A DNA stretch of 64,000 nucleotides from Ancylomarina sp. 16SWW S1-10-2 (GTDB lineage: Bacteria; Bacteroidota; Bacteroidia; Bacteroidales; Marinifilaceae). Below the pieces are notes generated by a model. It was not told where the DNA came from and ran no database searches. It saw only the letters and a program-made list of their open reading frames with translations. Location: the NCBI RefSeq assembly GCF_009669305.1, contig NZ_SADB01000005.1, forward strand, positions 124,001 to 188,000. Direction: 5' to 3'. Numbering within the stretch: the stretch's first letter is position 1; each line of letters opens with the position of its first letter. Of this stretch, positions 25,018-35,433 are shown piece by piece. A program made the translations under genes and the position numbers.

Positions 25018-25304
25018 AAGCTTTAAATTGTTACAAATTAGATGTTAAAATATTTACTAAGTTATTAAAAATACCACCAAAGTTCAATTCTTCATTATAA
25101 ATTATCCAATCATGGTTTATAAATAACTATTAATCATACTTTTTAATATAAAAGACAAAGAAGTCCGAAAAAAGAGCTTTTAGCTTTTTATATTCATTCA
25201 GTTATTTATATATTTAAGTAAATTAAGAAAACAAAGCTCGTTCTAAGTAAGAATAAATCATTCAAAATGAGTTAAACGAACTAAACCACAATAAATTTTA
25301 GCCC

Positions 25305-26462
25305 ATGAAGATTCATGAATATCAAGCCAAAGAGATTTTAAAATCCTATGGTGTACCTGTTCCCCAAGGGAAAATTGCTTCAACAGTAAAAGAAGCAGAA
25401 CAAGCAGCTCAAGAAATTGGATTGCCTGTAGTTGTAAAAGCACAAATTCACGCTGGTGGCCGAGGAAAAGGTGGCGGTGTTAAGTTTGCACCAACAGCTA
25501 AAGACGTCAGTCAATACGCCAGTGATATTTTAGGGATGACCCTAATAACACACCAAACTGGTCCTGAAGGACGTTTGGTTAAGAAAGTTTGGATTGAAAA
25601 AGCCTCAAATATCAAGCATGAATATTATGCTGGTATCGTTCTTGATCGTGCCTCATCGAAGGTAACCTTTATGGTTTCGACCGAAGGTGGTATGGAGATT
25701 GAGAAAGTTGCTGAAGAAACGCCTGAAAAAATAGTGAAAGTTGGAGTTGATGCTTCGGTAGGCTTACAAGCTTTTCAAGCAAGAGAAATGGCTTTTGCTC
25801 TAGGATTAGAAGGAACTGCCTTTAAAAACGGAGTGAAATTCTTCCTTGCACTTTATAAAGCGTACATGGGAACCGATGCTTCTCTATTCGAGATTAATCC
25901 ATTGGTTGTAACCGAAGAAGGTGATGTTATTGCATTGGATGCTAAGGCAGATTTCGATAATAATGCCATGTATCGTCAAAAGACATTAACTCCTCTTCGC
26001 GATTTCGACGAAGAAGAACCATTGGAAATTGAGGCTGATAAGTCGGGTCTTAATTATATTAAACTAGATGGTAACATTGGCTGTATGGTAAATGGTGCAG
26101 GTTTAGCAATGGGAACTATGGATATTATTAAATTAACTGGTGGAGAACCAGCGAACTTCCTTGATGTTGGAGGATCAGCATCGGCTGAAACTGTAGAAAA
26201 AGGATTCCGAATTATTCTCTCAGATAAAAATGTAAAAGCTGTTTTAATCAATATTTTTGGTGGTATCGTTCGTTGCGATCGTGTTGCCAATGGCGTTATT
26301 CAAGCTATCAAAAATATCAATACTAAAGTACCTATTGTCGTTCGTTTACAAGGAACCAACGCCGAAGAAGGTAAGAGACTTCTTGATGAATCAGGCATGA
26401 ATATAATTGCTGCCACAGAGCTTAAAGATTCTGCCGAGAAAGTTGTTGCCACTTTGGGATAA
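25305..26462 (+). CDS. sucC: Succinate-CoA ligase, beta subunit
   Basis: A 385-residue subunit of the TCA-cycle enzyme that couples succinyl-CoA to succinate conversion with ATP or GTP formation. It starts [20 protein letters not shown], has the ATP-grasp segment [16 protein letters not shown] and the CoA-site block [15 protein letters not shown] and [13 protein letters not shown]. Full family length. It is followed after 69 bp by sucD in the same operon. No clear promoter box was found in the 287 bp upstream. Confidence 0.97.
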   Translation: MKIHEYQAKEILKSYGVPVPQGKIASTVKEAEQAAQEIGLPVVVKAQIHAGGRGKGGGVKFAPTAKDVSQYASDILGMTLITHQTGPEGRLVKKVWIEKASNIKHEYYAGIVLDRASSKVTFMVSTEGGMEIEKVAEETPEKIVKVGVDASVGLQAFQAREMAFALGLEGTAFKNGVKFFLALYKAYMGTDASLFEINPLVVTEEGDVIALDAKADFDNNAMYRQKTLTPLRDFDEEEPLEIEADKSGLNYIKLDGNIGCMVNGAGLAMGTMDIIKLTGGEPANFLDVGGSASAETVEKGFRIILSDKNVKAVLINIFGGIVRCDRVANGVIQAIKNINTKVPIVVRLQGTNAEEGKRLLDESGMNIIAATELKDSAEKVVATLG

Positions 26463-26531
26463 ACATTAGGTAAATAAGTATTAGAAAAGGATCAAGTTTG
26501 ATGATCTATCACCATTAAAACAATAGACACA

Positions 26532-27407
26532 ATGAGTGTATTAGTAAATAAAGATACAAAACTAGTAGTTCAGGGAATTACTGGTACAGAAGGGGGATTT
26601 CATACCCAACAAATGATTGAATACGGAACCAATGTGGTTGCCGGAGTTACGCCAGGCAAAGGTGGACAAAAATTTATGGATAGCGTACCTGTTTTTAATA
26701 CCGTAAAAGATGCTGTGAAACAAACCGGCGCCAATGCTTCGGTTATTTTTGTTCCACCAGCATTTGCTGCTGATGCAATTATGGAAGCTGCAGATGCAGG
26801 TATTGAGCTTGTGGTATGCATTACCGAGGGGATTCCAACACTTGATATGGTAAATGTTCACGAGTTTCTTTCCAAACGTCCTAAGACCACTTTAATTGGT
26901 CCTAACTGTCCAGGTGTTATTACGCCAGGCGTTGCTAAAATTGGTATTATGCCAGGCTTTATTCACAAACCTGGTAAGATTGGTATTATCTCTCGTTCGG
27001 GAACTTTAACCTACGAGGCAGTACACCAACTAGGTAATGCTGGATTTGGGCAATCTACAGCTATAGGTATTGGTGGCGATCCAATTATTGGAACAAAACA
27101 TATTGATGCGGTTAAACTATTGAATGAAGACCCAGATACTGAGGCTATCGTTCTAATCGGTGAAATTGGTGGTTCTGATGAAGAAACTGCTGCAGCATAT
27201 ATCGCTAAGTATGTGAAAAAGCCTGTTGTTGCATTTATTGCTGGACAAACTGCTCCTGAAGGTAAACGTATGGGACATGCCGGAGCTATTATTGCTGGAG
27301 GTAAAGGTACTGCTGCAGAAAAAATGAAAGCACTCGCTGCGGCTGGTATTCACGTTGTAAAATCGCCTGCTGACATTGGTAAAAAAATGAAAGAAGTTTT
27401 AGGATAA
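26532..27407 (+). CDS. sucD: Succinate-CoA ligase, alpha subunit
   Basis: A 291-residue CoA-binding subunit, partner of SucC. It opens with [20 protein letters not shown], contains the CoA-binding block [11 protein letters not shown], and carries the phosphohistidine in the [12 protein letters not shown] loop near residue 246. The C-terminal helix is typical. It ends at a hairpin terminator 24 bp downstream. Confidence 0.97.
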   Translation: MSVLVNKDTKLVVQGITGTEGGFHTQQMIEYGTNVVAGVTPGKGGQKFMDSVPVFNTVKDAVKQTGANASVIFVPPAFAADAIMEAADAGIELVVCITEGIPTLDMVNVHEFLSKRPKTTLIGPNCPGVITPGVAKIGIMPGFIHKPGKIGIISRSGTLTYEAVHQLGNAGFGQSTAIGIGGDPIIGTKHIDAVKLLNEDPDTEAIVLIGEIGGSDEETAAAYIAKYVKKPVVAFIAGQTAPEGKRMGHAGAIIAGGKGTAAEKMKALAAAGIHVVKSPADIGKKMKEVLG

Positions 27408-27430
27408 ACTGCCTAGTTCTATAAAATACG

Positions 27431-27462
27431 AAAGCCGTTCACAAAAGTGAGCGGCTTTTATT
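27431..27462. terminator. Terminator after sucCD
   Basis: AAAGCCGTTCAC pairs with GTGAGCGGCTTT with one G-T wobble across an AAAA loop, followed by TTATTTT. It also faces the convergent histidine kinase gene. Confidence 0.9.
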
Positions 27463-27478
27463 TTCACAGATTCAACGA

Positions 27479-29371
27479 CTAATTCTTAATTATAGGAACA
27501 CTAAAACAAACTCTCGTTCCGTGTAAATCTTCATTCAATGTTTTAAGATCTGTCACAACAACACTTAGCTTATTTTTAGAATAATAGTTATAAATTCTTA
27601 CCCTATCTTTAATTATTTCTGTGGCCATAGATCTATGATCACCTTTATGATGAGTGGCATTAAAAACACCAATTCCATTATCCTCAACCGTAAAATCGAT
27701 ACGCCTATTTTCTTCATTTTTGAGTAAACAGATTTTTATCTCAGCATTAGGATTATTTCTTAACTCACCATGAACTAAAGCATTTTCAATAATAGGTTGC
27801 GCCAACATAGGAGGTATATAAACTTCGTCCAAATCTATCTCAGAATCAATATCAAATCGATAAGTAACAGCATTATCAAATCTTAAATTCTGTAGATCAA
27901 CATAAGCTGATAAAATATCTAACTCCTCACGCATACTTATATATTCATGGGTAGAATTTTCTAAAACACTACGAACCAAACCTGTAAGTTTAGACATATA
28001 ATTAAATGCCTTATCATTTTCATTACATAATATAAAATCTTGAATCACAGTTAGTGAATTAAAAAGGAAATGAGGATTCATCTGACTCAAGCGCACTTTT
28101 TGTTCTAAAGAAAGAGTTTGAAGTTTGTTCCTATATGATCTCGATCTCAAGAAAAAAAGAACAGATACTGAAGCAAGTAGAAAAAAGACAATTAAAGATA
28201 AAATCAAGATGTTTTTTCTACTTAGAGCAAGATTTTTAATGGCAAGCTCTTTTTCTTTTAAATCAAGGAATTGTGTTACTTTGAGCTCTTGAAGTTTATC
28301 CGAACGATTTTGAATATCTATAGAGTCAGTTATTTGGTATTGTTGTTTAATGAATTTAAATGCATGCTTAAAATCTCCCTTCTTCTCAAAAATAATCCAT
28401 TTTTGCAAATAACACTTTTGTAGATCATCAACCAATTTATATTCTATACATATTTGTTCAGATTTATTTAACATCTCAAGAGCCTCATCGTAACGGCCCA
28501 TAGCTGTTAAACACGTTGCTGTGAAAAGATAGTTCTTAGGTAAACCCCAATAATCATTAATATCCTTTCGAATCTGTTCACTACGCTTATAATATTCCAG
28601 TGATTTTTCATATTCTTTATGAAGGAATGCTAATTCACCCAAATTGAGAATAACATCTCCTCTATCTCTTGGATTTACATTATACTTCTCACACAAAATA
28701 TCAGCCTGATTTAAATATGGAGATGCTTTATCAAACTCACCAACAACCATATATAGAGCTCCTAAATTCATAATAACCTTTACATATTTGGAACCTTGTT
28801 CGAGATTTTCGAATAACGATAATGATAATAAAAAGTTTTCTTCGGCTTTTTCAAAATTTTTTAAAAAGTAATAAACACCTCCTATATTTAAATAAGTACT
28901 AGCTATTCCTTCTTTATAATTAAATTCTCTATATATTTCCTGAGCTTTAAGGTAACTTTCAAGAGCCAACTCAGATCTAAGTGTTCGCCTATAAATGACC
29001 CCCTCGTTATTATAAATCTTACCTATATCAATCTTTTTACCTGCTTTATCAAACTCAGCAATAGCTCTCTCATAATGAATAAGAGAACTATCAAAAACTG
29101 CCTGATAATAATAGCTTACTGCTTGTGATTTTTCGGCAAGTCCAACCAAAGAAGGATCTTCACTTTTACGAGCCAATTCAATAACTCTTTTTCCTAGTTG
29201 CAATGACTCTGAAGGCGCATTTACTCTCAGAGTCTCCATCTTCTTTATTGAATCTAAAATTTGATCGTGAGGTATGAATTTATCGATTAAACTATCGGTT
29301 AAAAGAACACTTCCCTTTAGATTTAGGCTTAAAAACAAGATGCCTAGTATAAGAATGAATAATTTACGCAT
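27479..29371 (-). CDS. TPR sensor histidine kinase of the LytS/YpdA type (copy 1)
   Basis: A 630-residue membrane kinase. A signal/anchor helix (LFILILGILFLSLNLKG) is followed by about seven tetratricopeptide repeats (60-370), a transmembrane helix (ILILSLIVFFLLASVSVLFFL) and a His_kinase domain with the phosphorylated His in LSQMNPHFLFNSLT, then an ATPase block with PPMLAQPIIENALVHG and VEDNGIG. The start used is the second ATG, 13 bp after the upstream paralogue. No LytTR response regulator is next to it, so its partner is encoded elsewhere. Confidence 0.93.
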   Translation of the reverse strand: MRKLFILILGILFLSLNLKGSVLLTDSLIDKFIPHDQILDSIKKMETLRVNAPSESLQLGKRVIELARKSEDPSLVGLAEKSQAVSYYYQAVFDSSLIHYERAIAEFDKAGKKIDIGKIYNNEGVIYRRTLRSELALESYLKAQEIYREFNYKEGIASTYLNIGGVYYFLKNFEKAEENFLLSLSLFENLEQGSKYVKVIMNLGALYMVVGEFDKASPYLNQADILCEKYNVNPRDRGDVILNLGELAFLHKEYEKSLEYYKRSEQIRKDINDYWGLPKNYLFTATCLTAMGRYDEALEMLNKSEQICIEYKLVDDLQKCYLQKWIIFEKKGDFKHAFKFIKQQYQITDSIDIQNRSDKLQELKVTQFLDLKEKELAIKNLALSRKNILILSLIVFFLLASVSVLFFLRSRSYRNKLQTLSLEQKVRLSQMNPHFLFNSLTVIQDFILCNENDKAFNYMSKLTGLVRSVLENSTHEYISMREELDILSAYVDLQNLRFDNAVTYRFDIDSEIDLDEVYIPPMLAQPIIENALVHGELRNNPNAEIKICLLKNEENRRIDFTVEDNGIGVFNATHHKGDHRSMATEIIKDRVRIYNYYSKNKLSVVVTDLKTLNEDLHGTRVCFSVPIIKN

Positions 29372-29384
29372 GTTTTTTCTGAGT

Positions 29385-31283
29385 TTAGGCTTGATTTGGA
29401 ACACTAAAACTAACTCGCGTTCCATGCAATTCCTTGTTCAATGTTTTAAGATCAATCACTTTTATACTTATATTTTTCTTCGAGTTATAATTATAAATTT
29501 TTACCCTATCTTTCAAAATATCTGTCGCCATAGATTTGTGATTTCCTTTTCGTTTTTTGGAATTTAAAATACCAATACCATTATCTTCAACCGTAAAATC
29601 GATGCTATTATTTTCCTCATTCTTAAACAAACAGATCTTAATTGTAGCATCAGGATTATTTCTCAATTCACCATGAACTAGAGCATTTTCAATAATAGGT
29701 TGTGCCAACATAGGTGGTATATAAACTTCATCTAAATCTATCTCAGCATCAATATCGAATCGATAGGTGATGGTATTCTCAAATCTTAAATTCTGAAGAT
29801 CAATATAAGCTGATAAAATATCTAACTCTTCACGCATACTTATATATTCATGGGTAGAATTTTCTAAAACACCACGAACTAATCCCGATAGTTTCGATAA
29901 ATAAGAAAAAGCTTTATCAGTCTCATTATCCAGCACCAAACTTTGAACTGAAGTCAATGCATTAAATATAAAATGAGGATTCATTTGCGATAATAAAACC
30001 TTCTGATCTAAACTCATTACTTTATACTCTGCCCTTAGTTTGTTCATCCTAAAAGCAACCACTATACCAATAACTCCTAGAATCATAAAAACAATCATAG
30101 CAATCAACCAAGCATTTTTCTTATCTAACTCAAGATCCTTAATTTTAGTCTTTTGAGTCATCAATTCCATTTTCTGCTTAGTCTGATCCATGTCATACTT
30201 AACCATCAAATCATTGTACATTTCATCATTGAAAGCTGAATTAATTGAATCACCTATTGCTGTTAGTTTTTCATAAGATTCTAAAGCTAATTTATAGTTA
30301 CCCGTCTTTTTATACAATCGAAAGTAAGCATTCTGGGAATCTCCCAACCAATCACCACTACCACTCATCTTTGCTAGTTCATACATCGTAGCAGCAAATT
30401 GCCTTGCCTTATCATATTCTTCCTTTGCAAAAGCAAGTTCAAACATTTCATTATATATCTTAAGAAGCTCTTCAGTATCTCCTCTTAGCTTTCGAATATC
30501 AAAACTCTTATTAAGATATATAGCTGCCTTGTCAAAAGCATTTGTTCTTCTATAAATAATACCCAAATTCAGATAGAGCCTACTTTCCATTCTGATATTA
30601 CCCGTATTTAAAACAATAGATAAAGATTTCTTATATACTTTTAAAGCTTCTTCAAATTTATTTTGCTTTTCGTAGATAACTCCCAAATTATTAAGACAGT
30701 TAACCTGAACTCTTAAATTACTAACATCTTCGGCAAGTTTTAAACCTAATTTGTAATACTCTTCTGCTCTTTGCAAGTTATTCATGGAAACAGAAATATT
30801 TCCCAGATTTGGATATAAAGGAATAAGTCCAACAGTATAATTAATTTCTAAAAAAAGCTTTTGCTCTTTTAGATAGTATTCTAAAGCCTTACTATATTCA
30901 CCTCTTTTTTTATAGATAATTCCAATATTACCAATCGTTTTACCAACTTGAATTGTATTACCCAGTTGCTTAAACTTAAGAACAGCTCTATCGTAATAAA
31001 CCATAGATGAATCAAACTGTCCTAAGTAATAATAATTAATACCTTGTGTTTTAAGTGCTAAAGCTAAAAGAGAATCTGATTTTTCTTTTTCTGCAACTTG
31101 AATTGCTTTTTCACATATCTCAACACTAATATTCTTAACACTATCTCTATAGCTAATCGATGAATCTAGCAAATTAGAAATAATCTGCCCTTTTTCATTC
31201 AATATATGCTCATCATTCTGAGCATATAAAACAGACGTAAAAGTGCAAAATATGATGAATAGGATATATATATTTCTTGACAT
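29385..31283 (-). CDS. TPR sensor histidine kinase of the LytS/YpdA type (copy 2)
   Basis: A 632-residue paralogue of the following gene with the same layout: signal peptide (YILFIIFCTFTSVLYAQ), TPR array, transmembrane helix (LIAMIVFMILGVIGIVVAF), His in LSQMNPHFIFNALT and the same ATPase domain. The C-terminal ~170 residues are far more alike than the TPR regions, including THEYISMREELDILSAY. Probably signals through a distant LytTR regulator. The pair arose by tandem duplication. Confidence 0.93.
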   Translation of the reverse strand: MSRNIYILFIIFCTFTSVLYAQNDEHILNEKGQIISNLLDSSISYRDSVKNISVEICEKAIQVAEKEKSDSLLALALKTQGINYYYLGQFDSSMVYYDRAVLKFKQLGNTIQVGKTIGNIGIIYKKRGEYSKALEYYLKEQKLFLEINYTVGLIPLYPNLGNISVSMNNLQRAEEYYKLGLKLAEDVSNLRVQVNCLNNLGVIYEKQNKFEEALKVYKKSLSIVLNTGNIRMESRLYLNLGIIYRRTNAFDKAAIYLNKSFDIRKLRGDTEELLKIYNEMFELAFAKEEYDKARQFAATMYELAKMSGSGDWLGDSQNAYFRLYKKTGNYKLALESYEKLTAIGDSINSAFNDEMYNDLMVKYDMDQTKQKMELMTQKTKIKDLELDKKNAWLIAMIVFMILGVIGIVVAFRMNKLRAEYKVMSLDQKVLLSQMNPHFIFNALTSVQSLVLDNETDKAFSYLSKLSGLVRGVLENSTHEYISMREELDILSAYIDLQNLRFENTITYRFDIDAEIDLDEVYIPPMLAQPIIENALVHGELRNNPDATIKICLFKNEENNSIDFTVEDNGIGILNSKKRKGNHKSMATDILKDRVKIYNYNSKKNISIKVIDLKTLNKELHGTRVSFSVPNQA

Positions 31284-31924
31284 ATGTATAAGCTTATTTT
31301 GATTAACAAAATAAGTCAAAAACTATTGATAAACAAAGCATTGAATTCAATATAGATAAACAATACAAACTCTTAGCATTGTTCACAACTGCCTAGAAAT
31401 AAGAGGATACTTGAAAAAAAAAACAAATTCCTTTCTATCTGGGATAAAATTGATTTATATGTTACAAAACAAGCCTAAGCAAATAAATCAGAACTAAGCT
31501 CAATTAAACCTTTGCGAACCAATGAGTTTTGCATAAAAAAAAGGCCTTTCTTTAGCTCATAAAACTGACTTAATTATTGGACCTTACATAAAGAAAATAA
31601 ACAGATGGAATAGACACTATAATAATATAGAGTACAACAAAAAATAGAAAAGATGGATATAATACTTTGTGAGTGTTATAGAGTAAACATGACGACTAAA
31701 AATTTTCAACTTTTAGGTCTTTACAAAGCTTTTATAAAACGTAGAATATAAAAAAAACAGGTAATTTTTTAAGTGACATACTGATAGGAAAATAAGTGAA
31801 TGCACTAAAATTAGAGAACAGAGCTAAAAAACATCTATTATTACACGTCTTTTAAAACGAATAATCTTATAAAGACAAACACACTAATAACTGAAATCAA
31901 CCATTTAATGAATAGTTTTTCATA
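31284..31924. other. Intergenic region, no gene recognised
   Basis: About 640 bp of strongly AT-rich sequence separate the kinase gene from alanine dehydrogenase. I see no stable terminator, no TAnnTTTG promoter and no repeat. A 32-codon frame at 31653-31751 is no better than chance. Confidence 0.5.
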
Positions 31925-33157
31925 TCACATAGATGTGAAAAATAGATTTATATCTTTTGCCAATATGCCAACACAATCGCCCAACGTTTGGTTAGTTAAA
32001 ATACCTCTATAGACATAAGTTCCATGTCGTAAACCCATATCAGTTTTAATAAATTGATGCAAACCACCATTATTTCCAATATGCAATAATAAAGGGGCAC
32101 AGATATTACTCATCGCTATGGATGCCGTTCGACTTACATACGAGGCCAAATTAGGAACACAATAGTGAATCACACCATGTTTTGTAAATACAGGATTTTC
32201 GTGCGTTGTTCTCTCCGAAGTCTCAAAACAACCTCCTTGATCAATACTTAAATCAATAATAACAGATCCAGTTTTCATTCCCTTAATCATATCCTCAGTT
32301 ACAAATATGCCTAAGTGATTATTTTCGTAACTAAGAGCACCAATCACAACATCGGCCGATTTAAGAGCCTTAGCTAAAACAGAAGGATGAAACGTTGAAG
32401 TATGTATACGTTGATCAAGATGATCTTCCAAACGACGCAAGCGATACATCGAATTATCAAAGACTTTAATAGTTGCACCTAATCCCATAGCTGCACGACC
32501 AGCATACTCTGCTGCTGTACCGGCACCAAGAATTACAACTTCGGTAGGAGAAACACCTGTTACACCTCCTAAAAGAACGCCTTTGCCACCTTTGCTTTTA
32601 CTTAAGTATTCCCCAGCGATCATAATAGCAGACACTCCTGAAATCTCACTCATTGTACGTACAACAGGGAAATGATCGTATCTATCTTTTAAATATTCAA
32701 AAGCAATAGCAGTGACTTTTTTCTGCATTAACTTTCTAATATCATCTGCACATTGGCAATTCACATGAAGAGCAGACATGATGACCTGATTTCCCTTAAG
32801 CATATCTATCTCATCTGATGATAAGGGAGAAATTTGCAAAACAAGATCACATTGGTAAATCTCGGCTCTAGTTCGAACAATCTGAGCACCATTGTCACTA
32901 TATTCTCTATCAGAATAATTGGATGCAAGTCCAGCTCCTTCTTCAATAAGAATTTCGTGACCATTATTTACCAACATATCGACAGTAAGAGGGGTCAAGC
33001 AAATCCTATTTTCACCTTTATAATCTTCGCGAGGAAGACCAATAACCAATCTCTTCTTACCCTTCTCTATCTCTAACAATTTTTCCTTTGGATGATAAAA
33101 TTCATAACCTGCAGGAAATTTTTTTGGTGTATCTCTCAAATTCGCCATAATCGTCAT
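31925..33157 (-). CDS. ald: Alanine dehydrogenase
   Basis: A 410-residue member of the alanine dehydrogenase/transhydrogenase family, interconverting alanine and pyruvate with NAD. The substrate-binding N-terminal part has VIGLPREDYKGENRICLTP and EGAGLASNYSDREY; the Rossmann segment is VVILGAGTAAEYAGRAAMGLGA. It is the usual Bacteroidota form with an N-terminal extension. A second ATG three codons in (33148) is an equally good start. Transcribed away from PorX and TsaE but on the same strand. Confidence 0.88.
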   Translation of the reverse strand: MTIMANLRDTPKKFPAGYEFYHPKEKLLEIEKGKKRLVIGLPREDYKGENRICLTPLTVDMLVNNGHEILIEEGAGLASNYSDREYSDNGAQIVRTRAEIYQCDLVLQISPLSSDEIDMLKGNQVIMSALHVNCQCADDIRKLMQKKVTAIAFEYLKDRYDHFPVVRTMSEISGVSAIMIAGEYLSKSKGGKGVLLGGVTGVSPTEVVILGAGTAAEYAGRAAMGLGATIKVFDNSMYRLRRLEDHLDQRIHTSTFHPSVLAKALKSADVVIGALSYENNHLGIFVTEDMIKGMKTGSVIIDLSIDQGGCFETSERTTHENPVFTKHGVIHYCVPNLASYVSRTASIAMSNICAPLLLHIGNNGGLHQFIKTDMGLRHGTYVYRGILTNQTLGDCVGILAKDINLFFTSM

Positions 33158-33262
33158 TTATGCCATTAACCTCTTCTTATAAAACACAAGTTAATGTTTT
33201 TTTTAAAGCTTAACCATTTTGATAATTACATCTAGAAATAAAGTGCCTTACTAACGTATGAA

Positions 33263-33685
33263 TTAATCCATCAAAACATGAATTGTACGACCGCCATCTT
33301 CCTCTTCAGTAAAATTAAGATTAACCACATCAGAAGGTAATATTGACTCAATACGCTCAGGCCATTCTATAAAACATAGAGCTTTGCTATAAAAATAATC
33401 TTCATAACCAAAGTCATAAGCCTCTTGAACATCTTCTATTCTATAAAAGTCGAAATGATAGACAACTTTATTTTTGGGAGTACGATATTCATTAACAATT
33501 GCAAAGGTTGGACTATTAATGGTATCCTCAACACCTAACGCCTCACAAACGGCCTTTACAAAAGTTGTTTTACCGACTCCCATAGCGCCATACATTGCAA
33601 AAACGCGGCGATCTCCAATTAATTCGACAAACTGTTTTGCTACCGAATTGATATCTTCTAAACTTTTTATTCTTAATTCAGTCAT
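33263..33685 (-). CDS. tsaE: tRNA threonylcarbamoyladenosine biosynthesis ATPase TsaE
   Basis: A 140-residue P-loop ATPase that drives the TsaBDE complex modifying adenosine 37 of ANN-decoding tRNAs. Walker A is YGAMGVGKTTFVKA, the SPTFAIVNEY block follows, and YHFDFYRIED and FIEWPERI are the typical later motifs. Length matches the family. It lies 42 bp downstream of porX; the pairing is also seen in other Bacteroidota. Confidence 0.95.
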   Translation of the reverse strand: MTELRIKSLEDINSVAKQFVELIGDRRVFAMYGAMGVGKTTFVKAVCEALGVEDTINSPTFAIVNEYRTPKNKVVYHFDFYRIEDVQEAYDFGYEDYFYSKALCFIEWPERIESILPSDVVNLNFTEEEDGGRTIHVLMD

Positions 33686-33727
33686 CTTTAACTAATACTA
33701 ATGATCCTACAATATAAAAAAAGTCAC

Positions 33728-35287
33728 TTACTTTTTCTTTGGACTCAAAGTTATTAAAGGAATTAACATTTCCTCTATTGAAATACCTCCATGCTGAAAT
33801 GTATTTTTATAATATGAGCTGTAATAATTATAATTGTTAGGATATGCCAAGAAATCTTCTCCTGTGGCAAAAATATATGAAGAACTCATATTCATTTGTG
33901 GCAAAAAGGCTTCAGAAGGTTTTGTAACCTCAAAAACTTGCTTGGGATTATAATTTAGATTCTTTCCCTGTTTATATCTCAAATTGGTATTTGTTTGTCT
34001 ATCGCCAACAACTTTAACAGAATTCTGTACACGAATAGCTCCGTGATCTGTTGAAATGATCAGTTTAACATTTTGATCAGATAATTTTTTAATCAATTCC
34101 AATAGTTGAGAATGCTCAAACCAAGATGCTGTTAATGATCTATAAGCTGCTTCATCATTAGCCAATTCGCGAATCATCTCACTTTCGGTACGAGCATGAG
34201 ATAGCATATCAACAAAATTATACACAAAAACATTCAACTGAGAGTCCAACATGGTTGATAAATTATCTATGATTTTAGCACCTATCTTGGTTGAGGAAAC
34301 TTTCTCATAATTGAATTTAACATCCTTAAATTTTCGTTTTAGATGCAAACCAATTAACTCTTCTTCATGTAAATTTTTACTACTATCCTCATCATCATTA
34401 ATCCATAACTTAGGGTATCTTTTCTGAATATCTAATGGCATTAAACCAGAGAACATAGCATTACGAGCATATTGTGTAGCAGTGGGTAGAATAGAACAAT
34501 ACATATCATCATCCTTTATAACAAAATACTCACTTATGATAGGATAAATAGCTTGCCACTGATCAACACGTAAGTTATCGATTAAAACAAAGACTACTTT
34601 TTCTCCCTTATCAAGTAATGGAAATACCTTTTCCTTAAAAACATTGTGTGAAAAGAGCGGTTTATCTTTAGTATCGGTATTCAACCAATCTAAATAGTTT
34701 TTCTTAATAAATCGGGCAAATAAGTTATTGGCTTCCGTCTTCTGCATTTTAAGAATCTCATCCATACCAGATTCTTCAATACCAGCAAGTTCTAATTCCC
34801 AAAAAACAAGTTTCTTATACACTTGTTTCCAATCATCGAAGTCCCTACAATCATTTATCTCCATTCCCAATTGAGAGAATCTAGATTGATATGCCGAAGT
34901 TGTTTTTTCCGATACGAGTCGTCGTTTATCTGTGTTTTTCTTAATGCTTAGAAGAATCTGCTTAGGATTAACAGGTTTAATTAGATAATCGCTAATATGC
35001 CCTCCAATAGCTTCATCCATAATATCTTCTTCTTCACTTTTTGTTATCATGACAATGGGAAGTGTCAAGTCTATTGCCTTTATTTCGGACAAAGCCTCCA
35101 AACCAGACATGCCTGGCATATTTTCGTCCAATAAAACCAAATCGTAATGGGTGTTACGAACCATGTCTATTGCTTCGGGACCATTATTACAGGTTTCAAC
35201 AATATAATCTTTCCCCTCAAGGAAAATAATATGCGGTTTCAATAAATCTATCTCATCGTCAACCCAAAGTATCTTAATTGCTTTCAT
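33728..35287 (-). CDS. porX: T9SS response regulator PorX (receiver plus PglZ domain)
   Basis: A 519-residue regulator. The receiver domain (1-125) has LWVDDE, phosphorylated Asp54 in LVLLDENMPGMSG and Lys in MITKSEE. After a helical linker, the C-terminal alkaline-phosphatase-superfamily PglZ domain (about 200-519) contains KVVFVLIDNLRVDQW, ISTDHGAIR and FQHGGISIEEMLIPLI. PorX works with the kinase PorY to control T9SS genes and cleaves cyclic oligonucleotides in relatives. Start chosen at the ATG directly before the receiver strand; the longer frame has no support. Confidence 0.93.
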   Translation of the reverse strand: MKAIKILWVDDEIDLLKPHIIFLEGKDYIVETCNNGPEAIDMVRNTHYDLVLLDENMPGMSGLEALSEIKAIDLTLPIVMITKSEEEDIMDEAIGGHISDYLIKPVNPKQILLSIKKNTDKRRLVSEKTTSAYQSRFSQLGMEINDCRDFDDWKQVYKKLVFWELELAGIEESGMDEILKMQKTEANNLFARFIKKNYLDWLNTDTKDKPLFSHNVFKEKVFPLLDKGEKVVFVLIDNLRVDQWQAIYPIISEYFVIKDDDMYCSILPTATQYARNAMFSGLMPLDIQKRYPKLWINDDEDSSKNLHEEELIGLHLKRKFKDVKFNYEKVSSTKIGAKIIDNLSTMLDSQLNVFVYNFVDMLSHARTESEMIRELANDEAAYRSLTASWFEHSQLLELIKKLSDQNVKLIISTDHGAIRVQNSVKVVGDRQTNTNLRYKQGKNLNYNPKQVFEVTKPSEAFLPQMNMSSSYIFATGEDFLAYPNNYNYYSSYYKNTFQHGGISIEEMLIPLITLSPKKK

Positions 35288-35433
35288 GTAAAAATCATTT
35301 AATGTTCTACAATTGGTAATATAATTACCCTTAATATTCAAAGTAGAAACAAGATTCATATAAAAGCGTACCTGTTCTACTCCTTAGCAACGTTCCATCC
35401 TCTAATATATTTCAACAAAAACATTAAGAAAGC

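Noticed and set aside
31653-31751. A 32-codon plus-strand frame in the gap before alanine dehydrogenase
   Set aside because: No promoter, terminator or recognisable composition; frames this long occur by chance in AT-rich DNA.
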